DNA of 33,834 nt from an uncultured Bacteroidia bacterium (GTDB taxonomy: Bacteria; Bacteroidota; Bacteroidia; Bacteroidales; UBA932). A program made the translations under genes and the position numbers. The notes under the pieces were generated by a model that was not told the origin of the DNA, made no database searches, and worked only from the letters and a program-made list of their open reading frames with translations. The DNA is taken from contig CACZEU010000014.1 of NCBI GenBank assembly GCA_902780175.1, positions 1 through 33,834 of the forward strand, given 5' to 3'. Below are positions 16,267 through 24,169 of the stretch, in pieces; the first letter of the stretch is position 1; every line of letters begins with the position of its first letter.

Positions 16267-17021
16267 AACTGTTCGGGTATTGCGAATTCTTGACGTGGAA
16301 CTGGTGAATAGGGCGTGGAGACCTTGCCGTCCGCTCCGACGGTAAACCAGAACGGTGCGGCGTCGAGGTCGAAAATGTCGTCCAGGGCGGGGCTGAAACG
16401 GTAGTCCCAGCCGGGAATGGACGGGGCCGGCGTGCGGCCGTAGCACAGGGCGACGTGCTCGCCGGGCTGGTCCCGGAGGGCGTTGAGCGCACCTACGCAG
16501 GTGGCGCAGTCGAGGTTGACGACTGCAAAGACGGTCTCGCTGCCCGGAGACCAGGGGGCCGGATTGCCGGCGGCGTCTGTAAGGTCGGGAAGCGATGCCT
16601 TGCTGCCCGGAAGGTTGATCCTGTCCTTTGCCGCAAGCTCCAGGAGGGGCTTGAGCTCGCCCGCGGAAACTATGCCGTCTGCCTTGAAACGGTCGACGGC
16701 CCTGGCGAAGAGCCTCGGGTTACGGGCGGGGGAGAGGATGGAATGGAATGCGGAGACGATCCATTCCGAATAAACGAGATAACTGACTTCGTCGGAAGCC
16801 AGTTTTCCCAGCAGTCCGTCCAGGGCCGCGGAGGCCTCCCTGTACGGGGCGTCGGCCGTAAGCTCGGCAAAGCCGGCGAAGCGGTCCTGTGCTTCTATGT
16901 AGTTCTCCGTGGAAACCGAGACGTCGATACCGTCCCAGAAGTGTGCGATGCCGCTGTTGCCGGTGCAGGCGGACAGCAGGACGATGGTTGCGGCGATGGC
17001 CGTGCGGAGGATGCTTTTCAT
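16263..17021 (-). CDS. DUF5106/thioredoxin-like lipoprotein
   Basis: A 252-residue lipoprotein (lipobox LSAC, Cys19). The N-terminal half, HFWDGIDVSVSTENYIEAQD and following helices, resembles DUF5106 regions of Bacteroidetes thiol proteins. The second half has a thioredoxin-like strand VFAVVNLDCATCVGALNALRD (split at NLDC) with a CxxC pair (Cys-Ala-Thr-Cys) and ends DAAPFWFTVGADGKV, the region before the cis-Pro strand. It may handle thiols or disulfides in the periplasm, perhaps folding Cys-containing neighbours. The open frame extends to 17090, but that part runs through the terminator hairpin; ATG 17021 begins a proper signal peptide. Confidence 0.65.
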   Translation of the reverse strand: MKSILRTAIAATIVLLSACTGNSGIAHFWDGIDVSVSTENYIEAQDRFAGFAELTADAPYREASAALDGLLGKLASDEVSYLVYSEWIVSAFHSILSPARNPRLFARAVDRFKADGIVSAGELKPLLELAAKDRINLPGSKASLPDLTDAAGNPAPWSPGSETVFAVVNLDCATCVGALNALRDQPGEHVALCYGRTPAPSIPGWDYRFSPALDDIFDLDAAPFWFTVGADGKVSTPYSPVPRQEFAIPEQL

Positions 17022-17038
17022 TGGCGGCTGGCGGGAAT

Positions 17039-17087
17039 TGAAAAAAAAAGGTGTATGGAGCCCGAGGGAGGGGCTGCCATACACCTT
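17039..17087 (-). terminator. Rho-independent terminator inside unit B
   Basis: AAGGTGTATGG (17048-17058) pairs with CCATACACCTT (17077-17087), with inner pairing 17059-17063/17071-17075. On the minus strand the stem is followed by a T run (17049-17041). It lies 16 bases after the stop of the 324-residue lipoprotein gene and 17 bases before the next start codon. Confidence 0.85.
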
Positions 17088-17102
17088 CAAGCGTAATGAG
17101 GT

Positions 17103-18077
17103 TTACTCGCTGTACTGGATACGGATGGGACCTACGTACTGGTCGAAGCCGCCCCACATATAGATGAATCCGCAAGCCATCTCCTCGTCCTCGTCCTTGA
17201 GGTTGGTGATGTCTTTCTTCTCGATAGCGAACTCAACCTTTGCGACGGAGCCGTCGGAAGGTGCGGGTTTCCAGTTGTCCTTGTTGGGAGCGATGTTGTC
17301 ACCCCTGCCGGAGCCATCGTAGTTCTGCCAGCCCCAGAGAGGCCATGCTGCGTCGTCGCCGCTGTCGGACCAGGACTGATAGATGGTGCCGTTGTAGTCG
17401 TAGGTGCCGTAAGGATCGCCGACCTTTGCACCGCCTTCAGCCTTGCACAACTCGGTGGGGCCTATGCAGGTCTGGTTCCATGCCATGCTGAGGAGTTTGG
17501 TGGAAGGCTTGTAGAAGCAGAACCACTCGCCGCACATCTCGGCGCCGAGGTCGGTGATGGCGGGCTCGCCCTCAACGTCACCTTCCTGGGTGTAGAAGCC
17601 GGTCTTGTCATCGCCGTCGGGATCGACGTAGATGCGGAAGACTTCGCGGAATGCATCGTTGATGCCGTCGGTGGATTTGTAGCCGCCCTCAGGTGTGCCG
17701 TCCCAGGAGTTGCCCCACTCGGAGCAGATGTCGTTCTGAGGCAGGCAATCGACGGAGAACTCTACGTAGAAATAGATGTTGCTTGCGTCGGATGTCATTT
17801 TGACAAGGCGGACGGCCTCATCTGCTGCACCCTTGGCTACAGCTGCGAAGGGGCTGTCCTTGGCTGCGGCCTCGGTGATGGCGTCCCAATCGGAGAATGC
17901 GCCGTCGAGGGTGATCTTGTAGGGGCTGACGGTTACTTCTTCAGGCTTGTCCTTGCCGGGATCTTTGCCGGGGTCTTTGCCGGGGTCGTCGGGACCGGGT
18001 TTGTTGTTCGGGTCACATGCAACGGCGACAAGAGCGCCGATGAACATAACTGCTGCAAAACGGAAGATTTTCTTCAT
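17103..18077 (-). CDS. CBM9/DOMON-like surface lipoprotein
   Basis: A 324-residue lipoprotein (lipobox AVAC, Cys21) with an acidic Pro/Gly linker containing three GKDP repeats. The body starts YKITLDGAFSDWDAITE, the classical first strand of CBM9-like domains (D-G-x-x-x-D-W). It continues with ASNIYFYVEFSV, FREVFRIYVDPDGDDKTGF and ends KVEFAIEKKDI followed by a GGFDQYVGPIRIQYSE strand. It is the first gene of unit B, followed directly by a terminator, so it may be made in excess over the rest. It is divergent from another CBM9-like lipoprotein gene at 18305. Likely role: surface glycan binding. Confidence 0.78.
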   Translation of the reverse strand: MKKIFRFAAVMFIGALVAVACDPNNKPGPDDPGKDPGKDPGKDKPEEVTVSPYKITLDGAFSDWDAITEAAAKDSPFAAVAKGAADEAVRLVKMTSDASNIYFYVEFSVDCLPQNDICSEWGNSWDGTPEGGYKSTDGINDAFREVFRIYVDPDGDDKTGFYTQEGDVEGEPAITDLGAEMCGEWFCFYKPSTKLLSMAWNQTCIGPTELCKAEGGAKVGDPYGTYDYNGTIYQSWSDSGDDAAWPLWGWQNYDGSGRGDNIAPNKDNWKPAPSDGSVAKVEFAIEKKDITNLKDEDEEMACGFIYMWGGFDQYVGPIRIQYSE

Positions 18078-18129
18078 AACTTGTGGTGATTAAAAGGTTA
18101 ATAAATTTATAGCGCCTATTATTGATTCT

Positions 18130-18138
18130 ATTTCGTTT
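18130..18138 (-). promoter_or_regulatory. Operator-like AAACGAAAT element downstream of the unit B promoter
   Basis: AAACGAAAT on the minus strand is identical to two elements in front of the DeoR gene (30511-30519 and 30535-30543). It lies just downstream of the -7 element at 18152-18145, a position suited to repression. Confidence 0.45.
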
Positions 18139-18144
18139 AACACC

Positions 18145-18176
18145 GAAAGGTAACCATTTTATATAAAAACACCAAA
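18145..18176 (-). promoter_or_regulatory. Promoter of unit B
   Basis: Minus strand: TTTG (18176-18173), 20-base spacer, TACCTTTC (18152-18145), one base off the -7 consensus. It leaves a leader of about 60 bases before ATG 18077. Confidence 0.6.
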
Positions 18177-18196
18177 TACCGCCGTAAAAAAACAAC

Positions 18197-18219
18197 ACGA
18201 AACGTTTCGTTTGGTTTCG
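18197..18219. promoter_or_regulatory. Palindromic operator between the divergent CBM9-like genes
   Basis: ACGAAACGTTTCGT (18197-18210) is a perfect 14-base palindrome, and GTTTCG recurs 10 bases later (18204 and 18214). It lies just upstream of the unit B promoter and 59 bases upstream of the plus-strand -7 element. The hexamer recurs at 29617, 29660 and, inverted, 30504. Confidence 0.55.
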
Positions 18220-18277
18220 CAATGGCGGGACAGGTCATATTTTTATCATTCAGTGAGCGGTAATGATTATTTTTTTA

Positions 18278-18285
18278 TAAATTTG
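18278..18285 (+). promoter_or_regulatory. -7 element for the plus-strand CBM9-like lipoprotein gene
   Basis: TAAATTTG fits TAnnTTTG, 19 bases before ATG 18305. No clear -33 element is seen. Confidence 0.6.
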
Positions 18286-18304
18286 CGAAAACCAAAGTTC
18301 AGTA

Positions 18305-19057
18305 ATGATGAAAAGATTATTTTTGTTTTTTACGTCAGCCATTACGGTGGCTGCCCTCGCTTTCTCCTGCGAGCCCGCCAAGCCGGATGATAAACCCGAC
18401 GAAGGCAAGGAAGGAGAAGACGAAGTAGTAGAGAACCTCATCACCGTGGATGGTGAATTCGATGACTGGAAAGACCTCAAGAATGTCGCAGTCGCCGATC
18501 TTCCCGACGACGAAGATACTTATGTCGCCCTCCTCAAGATGAAGGCCGTAGCCGACAAGGCCAACCTCTACCTCTATTTTGAGTACCAGGTCCCCGAGGG
18601 CCAGACCCACGCTCCCATGACTCTCGAGTTCGACACCGATTTCGACACCGATACCGGTTTCACCGACTGGCTCTGGGCTGATGCTGGCTGGGATTATGCC
18701 ATTGAAAGCAGCACCGGATTCGTTGGCCCTACATCATTTGCAAGGATGACCGACCTCAAGCTTGTCACTCCCCTCGAGGGCAACGACGGCGTAGCCCGCA
18801 GCTGGGAACCCAAGAACTGGAAGGACGGATCCGCCAAGGGCGTGAAGAACAAAGGCACCAGGACCAACGACATCATCAAGTTCGAGATGAGCATCCCCCG
18901 TGCACTCCTCAAGATTGAGAAGAAGGGAACCATCGGCGTAGGCGCCTATGTGCAGGATGTCGATGAAGAAGGCAACTGGTCCGCAGGCCCCGTCGGTCTT
19001 CTCCCCGTCGACGACGGCGTCTCCATGACCAACCTCCTGGAAGTCAAGATACCTTAA
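18305..19057 (+). CDS. CBM9-like surface lipoprotein, single plus-strand gene
   Basis: A 250-residue lipoprotein (lipobox LAFSC, Cys22) followed by a strongly acidic linker (DDKPDEGKEGEDE). The body starts LITVDGEFDDWKDLKN, the D-G-x-x-x-D-W entry of CBM9-like domains. It continues with KANLYLYFEYQVPEG, MTLEFDTDFDTDTGF, IKFEMSIPRALLKI and IGVGAYVQDVDEEGNW. It is related in plan to the protein at 17103 but shorter. It is transcribed alone, between units A and B, from a region with operator-like sites, and ends at a bidirectional terminator. It is probably a glycan-binding surface protein regulated with the locus. Confidence 0.75.
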   Translation: MMKRLFLFFTSAITVAALAFSCEPAKPDDKPDEGKEGEDEVVENLITVDGEFDDWKDLKNVAVADLPDDEDTYVALLKMKAVADKANLYLYFEYQVPEGQTHAPMTLEFDTDFDTDTGFTDWLWADAGWDYAIESSTGFVGPTSFARMTDLKLVTPLEGNDGVARSWEPKNWKDGSAKGVKNKGTRTNDIIKFEMSIPRALLKIEKKGTIGVGAYVQDVDEEGNWSAGPVGLLPVDDGVSMTNLLEVKIP

Positions 19058-19067
19058 TCCGCTACGG

Positions 19068-19110
19068 CAAAAAAATAATCGGGATGGCTCAGGCCACCCC
19101 GATTTTTTTA
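19068..19110. terminator. Bidirectional terminator between convergent genes
   Basis: Stem 19077-19088 pairs with 19093-19104 around a 4-base loop, with one A/C mismatch that becomes a T/G wobble on the minus strand. T runs flank it on both strands (T 19103-19109; A 19069-19075). It serves the gene at 18305 and unit A. Confidence 0.9.
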
Positions 19111-19125
19111 TTGTTCAACAGAGGA

Positions 19126-20661
19126 CTAAAGCTCGTCCAGTCCTTCCAGGTCGTAGCGGTACAGGTACGAGGTGGAGCCGTAGTCGTCGCCCACCCACAT
19201 GCACTTGTTCTTGCGGTCAAGGCAGACGGACTCGGGGTTGGCTGCGTCGCTCACAGGATATGCGCCCATGAGCGTGCAGGTGCCGTCCTTGTCGTCAACC
19301 TTCATTACGAATACCTTCTTGGCCTCGGAGTCGATGATCCAGAGAAGGTCTGCGACGGGGTCGTAGCAGAGGCCTCCGATTTCGGAAACGAGGTCCTTGT
19401 CCCACATCTTTTTCTCCCAGATGACCTGTTTTGTGGCAAGGTCGCAGAGACAGAGGTGGGAATTGGCCTGTGCGCCGACGAATATCTTTCCGTCCTTGTA
19501 GTAGGCCAGGCCTTCCATTCCGCTGTTGCCATAGTTCTTGTAGAGCGAAATGCTGAACAGGGTTGTGACACGGCTGTTGAAGTCAGGACCTTTGACAACG
19601 CCTACGCCATCGGGCTCCAGCGCTATGAGGAGGTCGCCGGTTTCGGGGTTGCGGCAGACGTCCTCGCAGTCTGATCCGATGTGGAACTGCGAGAGGATTT
19701 CTCCGGTGAAGGAGAGCTTGAACAGATCGCCGTCGTCACCGACGCCCCACAGGAAGTCCTCGTCGGCGCTGAGGCAGATGCCGGAGAGCTCGTTGCCCTT
19801 TACGCCGTATTTGGTCTTCTTGACCACCTGGGGCATCCTGGGCGCCGGGCCGTTGTAGTCCTTCAGCTCAGATGTGATGTCGCCGAGCTCTACGGTCTTT
19901 CCGGCCTCCGTCCTGATGTCGCCGTTCCTGATATAGCTGGACGTCCACTTGCCGCCCTTCCCGAGGAAAATGGTGACGCCGCCCTTGAGGAGCATCCCTC
20001 CGGGAAGCCAGATGGTTACCGGTTTGCCGGATTCGACTTTTCCGTACTTGTAGGGATAGCCGCTGTTCTGCTTCTGGGTGAGGGTGGTCTGGGCGGATGT
20101 GTGGACGACCTCGAAGCCGGTGACGATCAGTCCGTCACGGTTGTTCGCGCAGATTGCATAATCTTCGTAGCCTCCGCTTACCTTGAAGGTGAGCGAAGAT
20201 GCGACGTCGATGAACGTGAAGGTATCGTCGCTGCCGAGGTATGCGGCGGTCAGAAGGCCCTCGCAACTCTCGAATGTGGTCTTGGAACCGATTCTTGTGA
20301 GCGTATGCTTCACCGAACCGTCGGGCCAGGCGGCGTAAAGGCCGTCAGGGTCTGCCGTGTTGGCAGTGACCTCGCCCAGGTCGGCGTTGGCGGTCTTGCC
20401 GTCGGCGGAGATGTTGTCCTTCGTGAGGGTGATCACCTCCGACCATGAGCCGATATTGCCGTGAACATAGATCTTGTCGCCTTCTTCCCATTTGCCCTTG
20501 AGAGGGGAGGCTACGAATTTGTATTTCCCTTCGGCGGGCTGCTCGACGGGCGGGTCCTGCTCCTCGGGCGGATTCTGCTCTTCGGGAGTCTTGGGCTCGC
20601 AGGAGAGGGGGACGAAGAAAACTGCCGCGGCGGCGAGAATAAGAGTCAGGTATCTTTTCAT
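19126..20661 (-). CDS. Lipoprotein: fimbrillin-like domain + SdiA-regulated-type propeller
   Basis: A 511-residue lipoprotein (lipobox PLSC, Cys21) with a Pro/Glu-rich linker. Residues 45-275 or so have the strand pattern of fimbrillin-like domains (PLKGKWEEGDKIYVHG, DGLYAAWPDGS, TFIDVASSLTFKVSGGYED). From GVKGNELSGICLSADEDFLW to the end there are repeated blades of about 45 residues (DCEDVCRNPETGDLLIALE, GNSGMEGLAYYKDGKIFVGA, EIGGLCYDPVADLLWIID, PESVCLDRKNKCMWVGDD). These are typical of the SdiA-regulated beta-propeller family. The start overlaps the DUF4832 stop (ATGA, 20658-20661). Last gene of unit A; likely surface binding, in a position where SusE/F-type proteins are often found. Confidence 0.72.
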   Translation of the reverse strand: MKRYLTLILAAAAVFFVPLSCEPKTPEEQNPPEEQDPPVEQPAEGKYKFVASPLKGKWEEGDKIYVHGNIGSWSEVITLTKDNISADGKTANADLGEVTANTADPDGLYAAWPDGSVKHTLTRIGSKTTFESCEGLLTAAYLGSDDTFTFIDVASSLTFKVSGGYEDYAICANNRDGLIVTGFEVVHTSAQTTLTQKQNSGYPYKYGKVESGKPVTIWLPGGMLLKGGVTIFLGKGGKWTSSYIRNGDIRTEAGKTVELGDITSELKDYNGPAPRMPQVVKKTKYGVKGNELSGICLSADEDFLWGVGDDGDLFKLSFTGEILSQFHIGSDCEDVCRNPETGDLLIALEPDGVGVVKGPDFNSRVTTLFSISLYKNYGNSGMEGLAYYKDGKIFVGAQANSHLCLCDLATKQVIWEKKMWDKDLVSEIGGLCYDPVADLLWIIDSEAKKVFVMKVDDKDGTCTLMGAYPVSDAANPESVCLDRKNKCMWVGDDYGSTSYLYRYDLEGLDEL

Positions 20662-22316
20662 TTGACTTCAAACAGTTTGTTGAGTCCGGTCTTGTCGTCG
20701 AATACGTTCTTGTTGGCAAGGGCTATGCTGTATTCGGGCCTGTCCGGAAGGAGCGGGTCGGGGAATTCGAGATACAGGGTGCCCTTTGCGGTAGAAGGTG
20801 TAAATGATGCCACGACCGCATTGTAGCCGGGATGCCAGTTGCGGGGGTCGGCTCCGAGAAGGGTCTTCTCCTTCGTGCCGGAGGGGGTTACCCATACCAG
20901 CCAGGCCTCGCGGGGATTCATAGGTGCCGCAAAGCCCTTGTTGTACAGGCGGATGGTGACCTTGCACTTCTTGCCGGCCTGCAGTGCGTCGTAGTGGACG
21001 TCCTTGAGGACCAGGCGGTAGCCGAGCCTTGCCTCGATCTCCTCGAAGCAGCCGTCTTTCTGCCAGCGGGACAGCACGTCGTGGTGATAACCGTCGTGCA
21101 GGTAGGTCCAGTGGTAATCTTCCAGGTCCTTGAGGGTGTTGGGGCAGAGGCAGTAGTCGGAGACCTCGCAGGTCTCGCCGCCCATGATGGTGTAGCGGGT
21201 GTCGGCCTTCCAGAAGTTGCGCTCGGCGTCGCCGTCGAAGGTGCCCTTGTCGTTCCTGTCGGCGCCGAAGCAGTCATTGTGTCCGGCAAGCCTGGAAGCG
21301 ACGGAGCCGTCGTGGGCGGTCTTCATGGTGAGGGTGTCCTTCAGCGTGAGGTTGTACATCTTCATCTTGAAGGTGGGGGTGCGGAGCTGTATCTGGCGCG
21401 ATGCAGGTACGGCGTCCAGGAGGGCGTCGGTGAGCTGCTTGCGGTTCTTCAGGTCGCTGAAGTGGGAGGTGTAGTACCACTCGCCCCATGTGCCGATGAA
21501 ACCGGCCTGCAGGCAGAAGAGGACGTCCTCGTTCTTCTGGAGTATGGGTTTGACCTGGGAAACGTGCTGCAGGACGACTTCGACCTTGGGCTCCTGTTCC
21601 TCGCTTGCGGTGTAATTGTTTCGGTATGCGAAACGTACGATGGCCTTGGCTCCGCCTTCACGCACGGCGTCGAAACTGTCCTGGATGGTCTTCAGGTAGT
21701 TGGAGGAAATGCTCCCGCTCATGAATTGTGTGAGGTAGAACTCGATCAGGCATACGGTGCGGCCGGAAACCCTCTTGGACTTGACCTGGTAGGTCTCCAT
21801 CGGGTACTTGTCGGAATGGACCTCGTGGGCGTAGTACAGGCCGCGCTCCGGGTTGGCGAGGATGCCGTCGGCCTCGGTGTAGGTGACGGCGGTGCCGGAA
21901 ACGTTGTCGTCGGGCCCGGGCAGGGATGTGGAACCTGCACCCTTGACGGAGAACGTGGCCTTGACGGAGGATGCCTTGAAAGCGTCCTTGACCTCTTCCT
22001 GGGAAGCGGTGACGGTTACTTTCACGTCGTCCGCGGAGGTGGCGGAGATTTCATACTCGCGCTCGCCCTTTGCGGTGACTACTGCAACTGTGGGCTTGTC
22101 CACCGTGACGGTAATTGCACCGCTGGATTTGGAAGCAACGGTGACCGTGAAGGAGTCTCCCGATTCAATGGCTGAGCCCGGAACTCCGCTGATGGAGAGT
22201 TCCGGGTCTTCAAGCTCTTTGGGTTTGGTTGCGGTCTTGGGACCGTCATCTTCCGGATTGCACCCCGTGAAGAGGAGTGCAGTCACGGAAGCGGCGATAA
22301 CTAATAACCGTTTCAT
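20658..22316 (-). CDS. DUF4874/DUF4832 lipoprotein with Ig-like N-terminus
   Basis: A 552-residue lipoprotein (lipobox FTGC, Cys19; acidic NPEDDG follows). Residues 35-125 or so form an Ig-like module (SGAITVTVDKPTVAVVTAKG, YEISATSADDVKVTVTASQE). From ILANPERGLYYAHE on it is DUF4874 plus DUF4832. Parallels to the 725-residue protein include VLFCLQAGFIGTWGEWYYTS, AGHNDCFGADRN, TIMGGETCEVSDYCLC, WTYLHDGYH and NKGFAAPMNPR. Its start overlaps the SusD stop by one base and its stop overlaps the next start by four, so it is tightly coupled to SusCD. Probably a surface glycan-binding or processing protein; no catalytic residues are established. Confidence 0.85.
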   Translation of the reverse strand: MKRLLVIAASVTALLFTGCNPEDDGPKTATKPKELEDPELSISGVPGSAIESGDSFTVTVASKSSGAITVTVDKPTVAVVTAKGEREYEISATSADDVKVTVTASQEEVKDAFKASSVKATFSVKGAGSTSLPGPDDNVSGTAVTYTEADGILANPERGLYYAHEVHSDKYPMETYQVKSKRVSGRTVCLIEFYLTQFMSGSISSNYLKTIQDSFDAVREGGAKAIVRFAYRNNYTASEEQEPKVEVVLQHVSQVKPILQKNEDVLFCLQAGFIGTWGEWYYTSHFSDLKNRKQLTDALLDAVPASRQIQLRTPTFKMKMYNLTLKDTLTMKTAHDGSVASRLAGHNDCFGADRNDKGTFDGDAERNFWKADTRYTIMGGETCEVSDYCLCPNTLKDLEDYHWTYLHDGYHHDVLSRWQKDGCFEEIEARLGYRLVLKDVHYDALQAGKKCKVTIRLYNKGFAAPMNPREAWLVWVTPSGTKEKTLLGADPRNWHPGYNAVVASFTPSTAKGTLYLEFPDPLLPDRPEYSIALANKNVFDDKTGLNKLFEVK

Positions 22317-24154
22317 TATCTGGGGTTATTTTTGTAGCCTTCAACGGAGAGGACTTCGTCGTCGGGGATGAGAAGTGCGATGCGGGGGTCGTCGTATTTG
22401 ATTACCTCGAAAGGATGGTAACCGACATAGCGGCGGTCGAGGGACTTCTTGTTGCGGAAGACGGCGAACATGCGGTCGGCCTCGAAGCAGAGCTCCATGC
22501 GGCGCTCGTCGAGAACGACGTCTACGAGGTCACTGTAACCGCGGGTCTTGTAATTGGAGGAGGTGAACATGGCGTCCTCGGGGAGGCCGGCACGCCTGCG
22601 GATGAGGTTGACGTCGTCGAAGGTCTCCTTCTCGTGGCCGAGCCTCGCGTGGGCCTCGGCACGGTTGAGGAACACTTCACCCCAGCGGAGCATGACGGGG
22701 GAGGTCATGGTCATCTGGCCGTCCTGTCCGCTGAACTTGGTGTTCCAGTAGGGGAGATACAGGTTGCCGCGGAAATCCCAGCCGTTCTTGCTTTCGTCGC
22801 AGTCGGGGCGGATGTAGGCGGGAGTCTTGCCGCCGAAGAAGGTGGCGTCGCCGGTGAAGTTGGCGTCGATGAAGTAGCGGGTGTAGCCGTTTACGTCGGT
22901 CTTCTTGGCGGTGTATTTCTTGCCTTCGAAGGTGAATTCGTAATCGCCTGCGGCGTTGGGGGTAAGGCCTGCAACGTGGGAGGTGGTGCAGAAGTCGCCG
23001 GCGTTATCCTTTACAGGGAAGCAGACGGTCTGCTTGCCGTTGTCGAGCACGATGGTCTTGGCAGTGTAAGCGTCTGCGATCTTGAAGTTGTCGTGGTCGA
23101 GGATCTTGTAGAGGAAGTATGCGTTGAAACGGTTGTCGAGGCAGTTGCCGCTGGCGTCCTTGTAGCGGTTGAAGAGCTCGATGAGCTCGTCGCTCCAGTA
23201 CCATTCGCCCCATCCGTCGGTGCCGTATGCTCCGCAGATGTACATCGTTCCGATGCACTCGTTGGGGGCTGCATGGTCTTCGGGATAGATCATGTGGATG
23301 CACCAGATGGTTTCGGGGGAAGACCAGGTGGCGGTGGGATAGGACCTCAGGGTGGAGAGGTTGTAAACGCCCTTGACGGAGGCGGGCGCCTTGGCGATGA
23401 GTTCGTCGCTCACCTGTACGCAATCCTCGAGGTGGTCGTCACCCATGAAGAGGTATGTACGTGCAAGGAGGGCCCTTGCGGCATTGGCGGATACGTAGGA
23501 GGCGTCGCCGCGGGGAGTGCCCTTGTCCATGCATTCGATGGCCTTCTTGAGGTCCTCGACGATGGCGTCGTACACTTCACCGACGGTGGCACGCTCGGTC
23601 TTGGTGTAGTCCATGCCTATGCGGAGAGGGACGCCGGGGTTGTCGCGGCCGCAGACGTAAGGCATAGCGAAGAGCGTAACCATATTGAGGTGTGCCAGTG
23701 CGCGGAAGAAGTAGTTCTCGCCGAGCAGCTGGTAGGTCTGCCTGGGGTTGTCGCTGGTTTCCGGATCGAGACCGTCGATGTTGGCGTTGGCGGCATAGAT
23801 GATCTTGTAGCCCATCCACCAGGTGTAGGTCTTGTTCTTTCCGTAAGTTACGTCCTCATAGCGGTAAGGGGAAGTGAAGGGGTCTTCCGAGTAACCGGAA
23901 ATCGTGACGTTGTCGCCGCGGGATTCGGCCAGCTGGAAGTAGTGGCGCAGATATACGTTGCCGGCTTCTCCGGAGCTCTGGCCCTTGTAGGGCAGGTTGT
24001 CCTTGAACAGGGAGTAGATGCCGTCGGTGGTATAGACTGCGGATTGGGGGTTCTCCTTGAGTGCGGATGAAGTCATGGAGTCCGAAGGGACGAAGTCCAT
24101 GTTGCAGGCCGCCAGGGTAAGGAGAGCGATTCCGAATGCAAATATCTTTTTCAT
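22316..24154 (-). CDS. susD: SusD/RagB family outer-membrane lipoprotein
   Basis: A 612-residue lipoprotein (lipobox LAAC, Cys17). Typical SusD features are the N-terminal SMTSSALKENPQSAVYTTDG and QTYQLLGENYFFRALAHLNM with the TPR-like helices. The C-terminal block FLNRAEAHARLGHEKETFDD, RRRAGLP and VLDERRMELCFEADRMF follows. SusD forms the lid over the SusC channel and binds the glycan before import. It lies 15 bases after the SusC gene and runs directly into the DUF4832 gene. The substrate cannot be read from SusD alone. Confidence 0.97.
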   Translation of the reverse strand: MKKIFAFGIALLTLAACNMDFVPSDSMTSSALKENPQSAVYTTDGIYSLFKDNLPYKGQSSGEAGNVYLRHYFQLAESRGDNVTISGYSEDPFTSPYRYEDVTYGKNKTYTWWMGYKIIYAANANIDGLDPETSDNPRQTYQLLGENYFFRALAHLNMVTLFAMPYVCGRDNPGVPLRIGMDYTKTERATVGEVYDAIVEDLKKAIECMDKGTPRGDASYVSANAARALLARTYLFMGDDHLEDCVQVSDELIAKAPASVKGVYNLSTLRSYPTATWSSPETIWCIHMIYPEDHAAPNECIGTMYICGAYGTDGWGEWYWSDELIELFNRYKDASGNCLDNRFNAYFLYKILDHDNFKIADAYTAKTIVLDNGKQTVCFPVKDNAGDFCTTSHVAGLTPNAAGDYEFTFEGKKYTAKKTDVNGYTRYFIDANFTGDATFFGGKTPAYIRPDCDESKNGWDFRGNLYLPYWNTKFSGQDGQMTMTSPVMLRWGEVFLNRAEAHARLGHEKETFDDVNLIRRRAGLPEDAMFTSSNYKTRGYSDLVDVVLDERRMELCFEADRMFAVFRNKKSLDRRYVGYHPFEVIKYDDPRIALLIPDDEVLSVEGYKNNPR

Positions 24155-24169
24155 AACAGTAGTCTCCTT

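Noticed and set aside
16267-16446. Upstream extension of the alkaline phosphatase.
   Set aside because: Arg/Pro-rich, overlaps the preceding gene in another frame, and would hide the lipoprotein signal.
17019-17090. Upstream extension of the DUF5106-like lipoprotein to 17090.
   Set aside because: It would translate through the terminator hairpin, and the lipoprotein signal starts at 17021.
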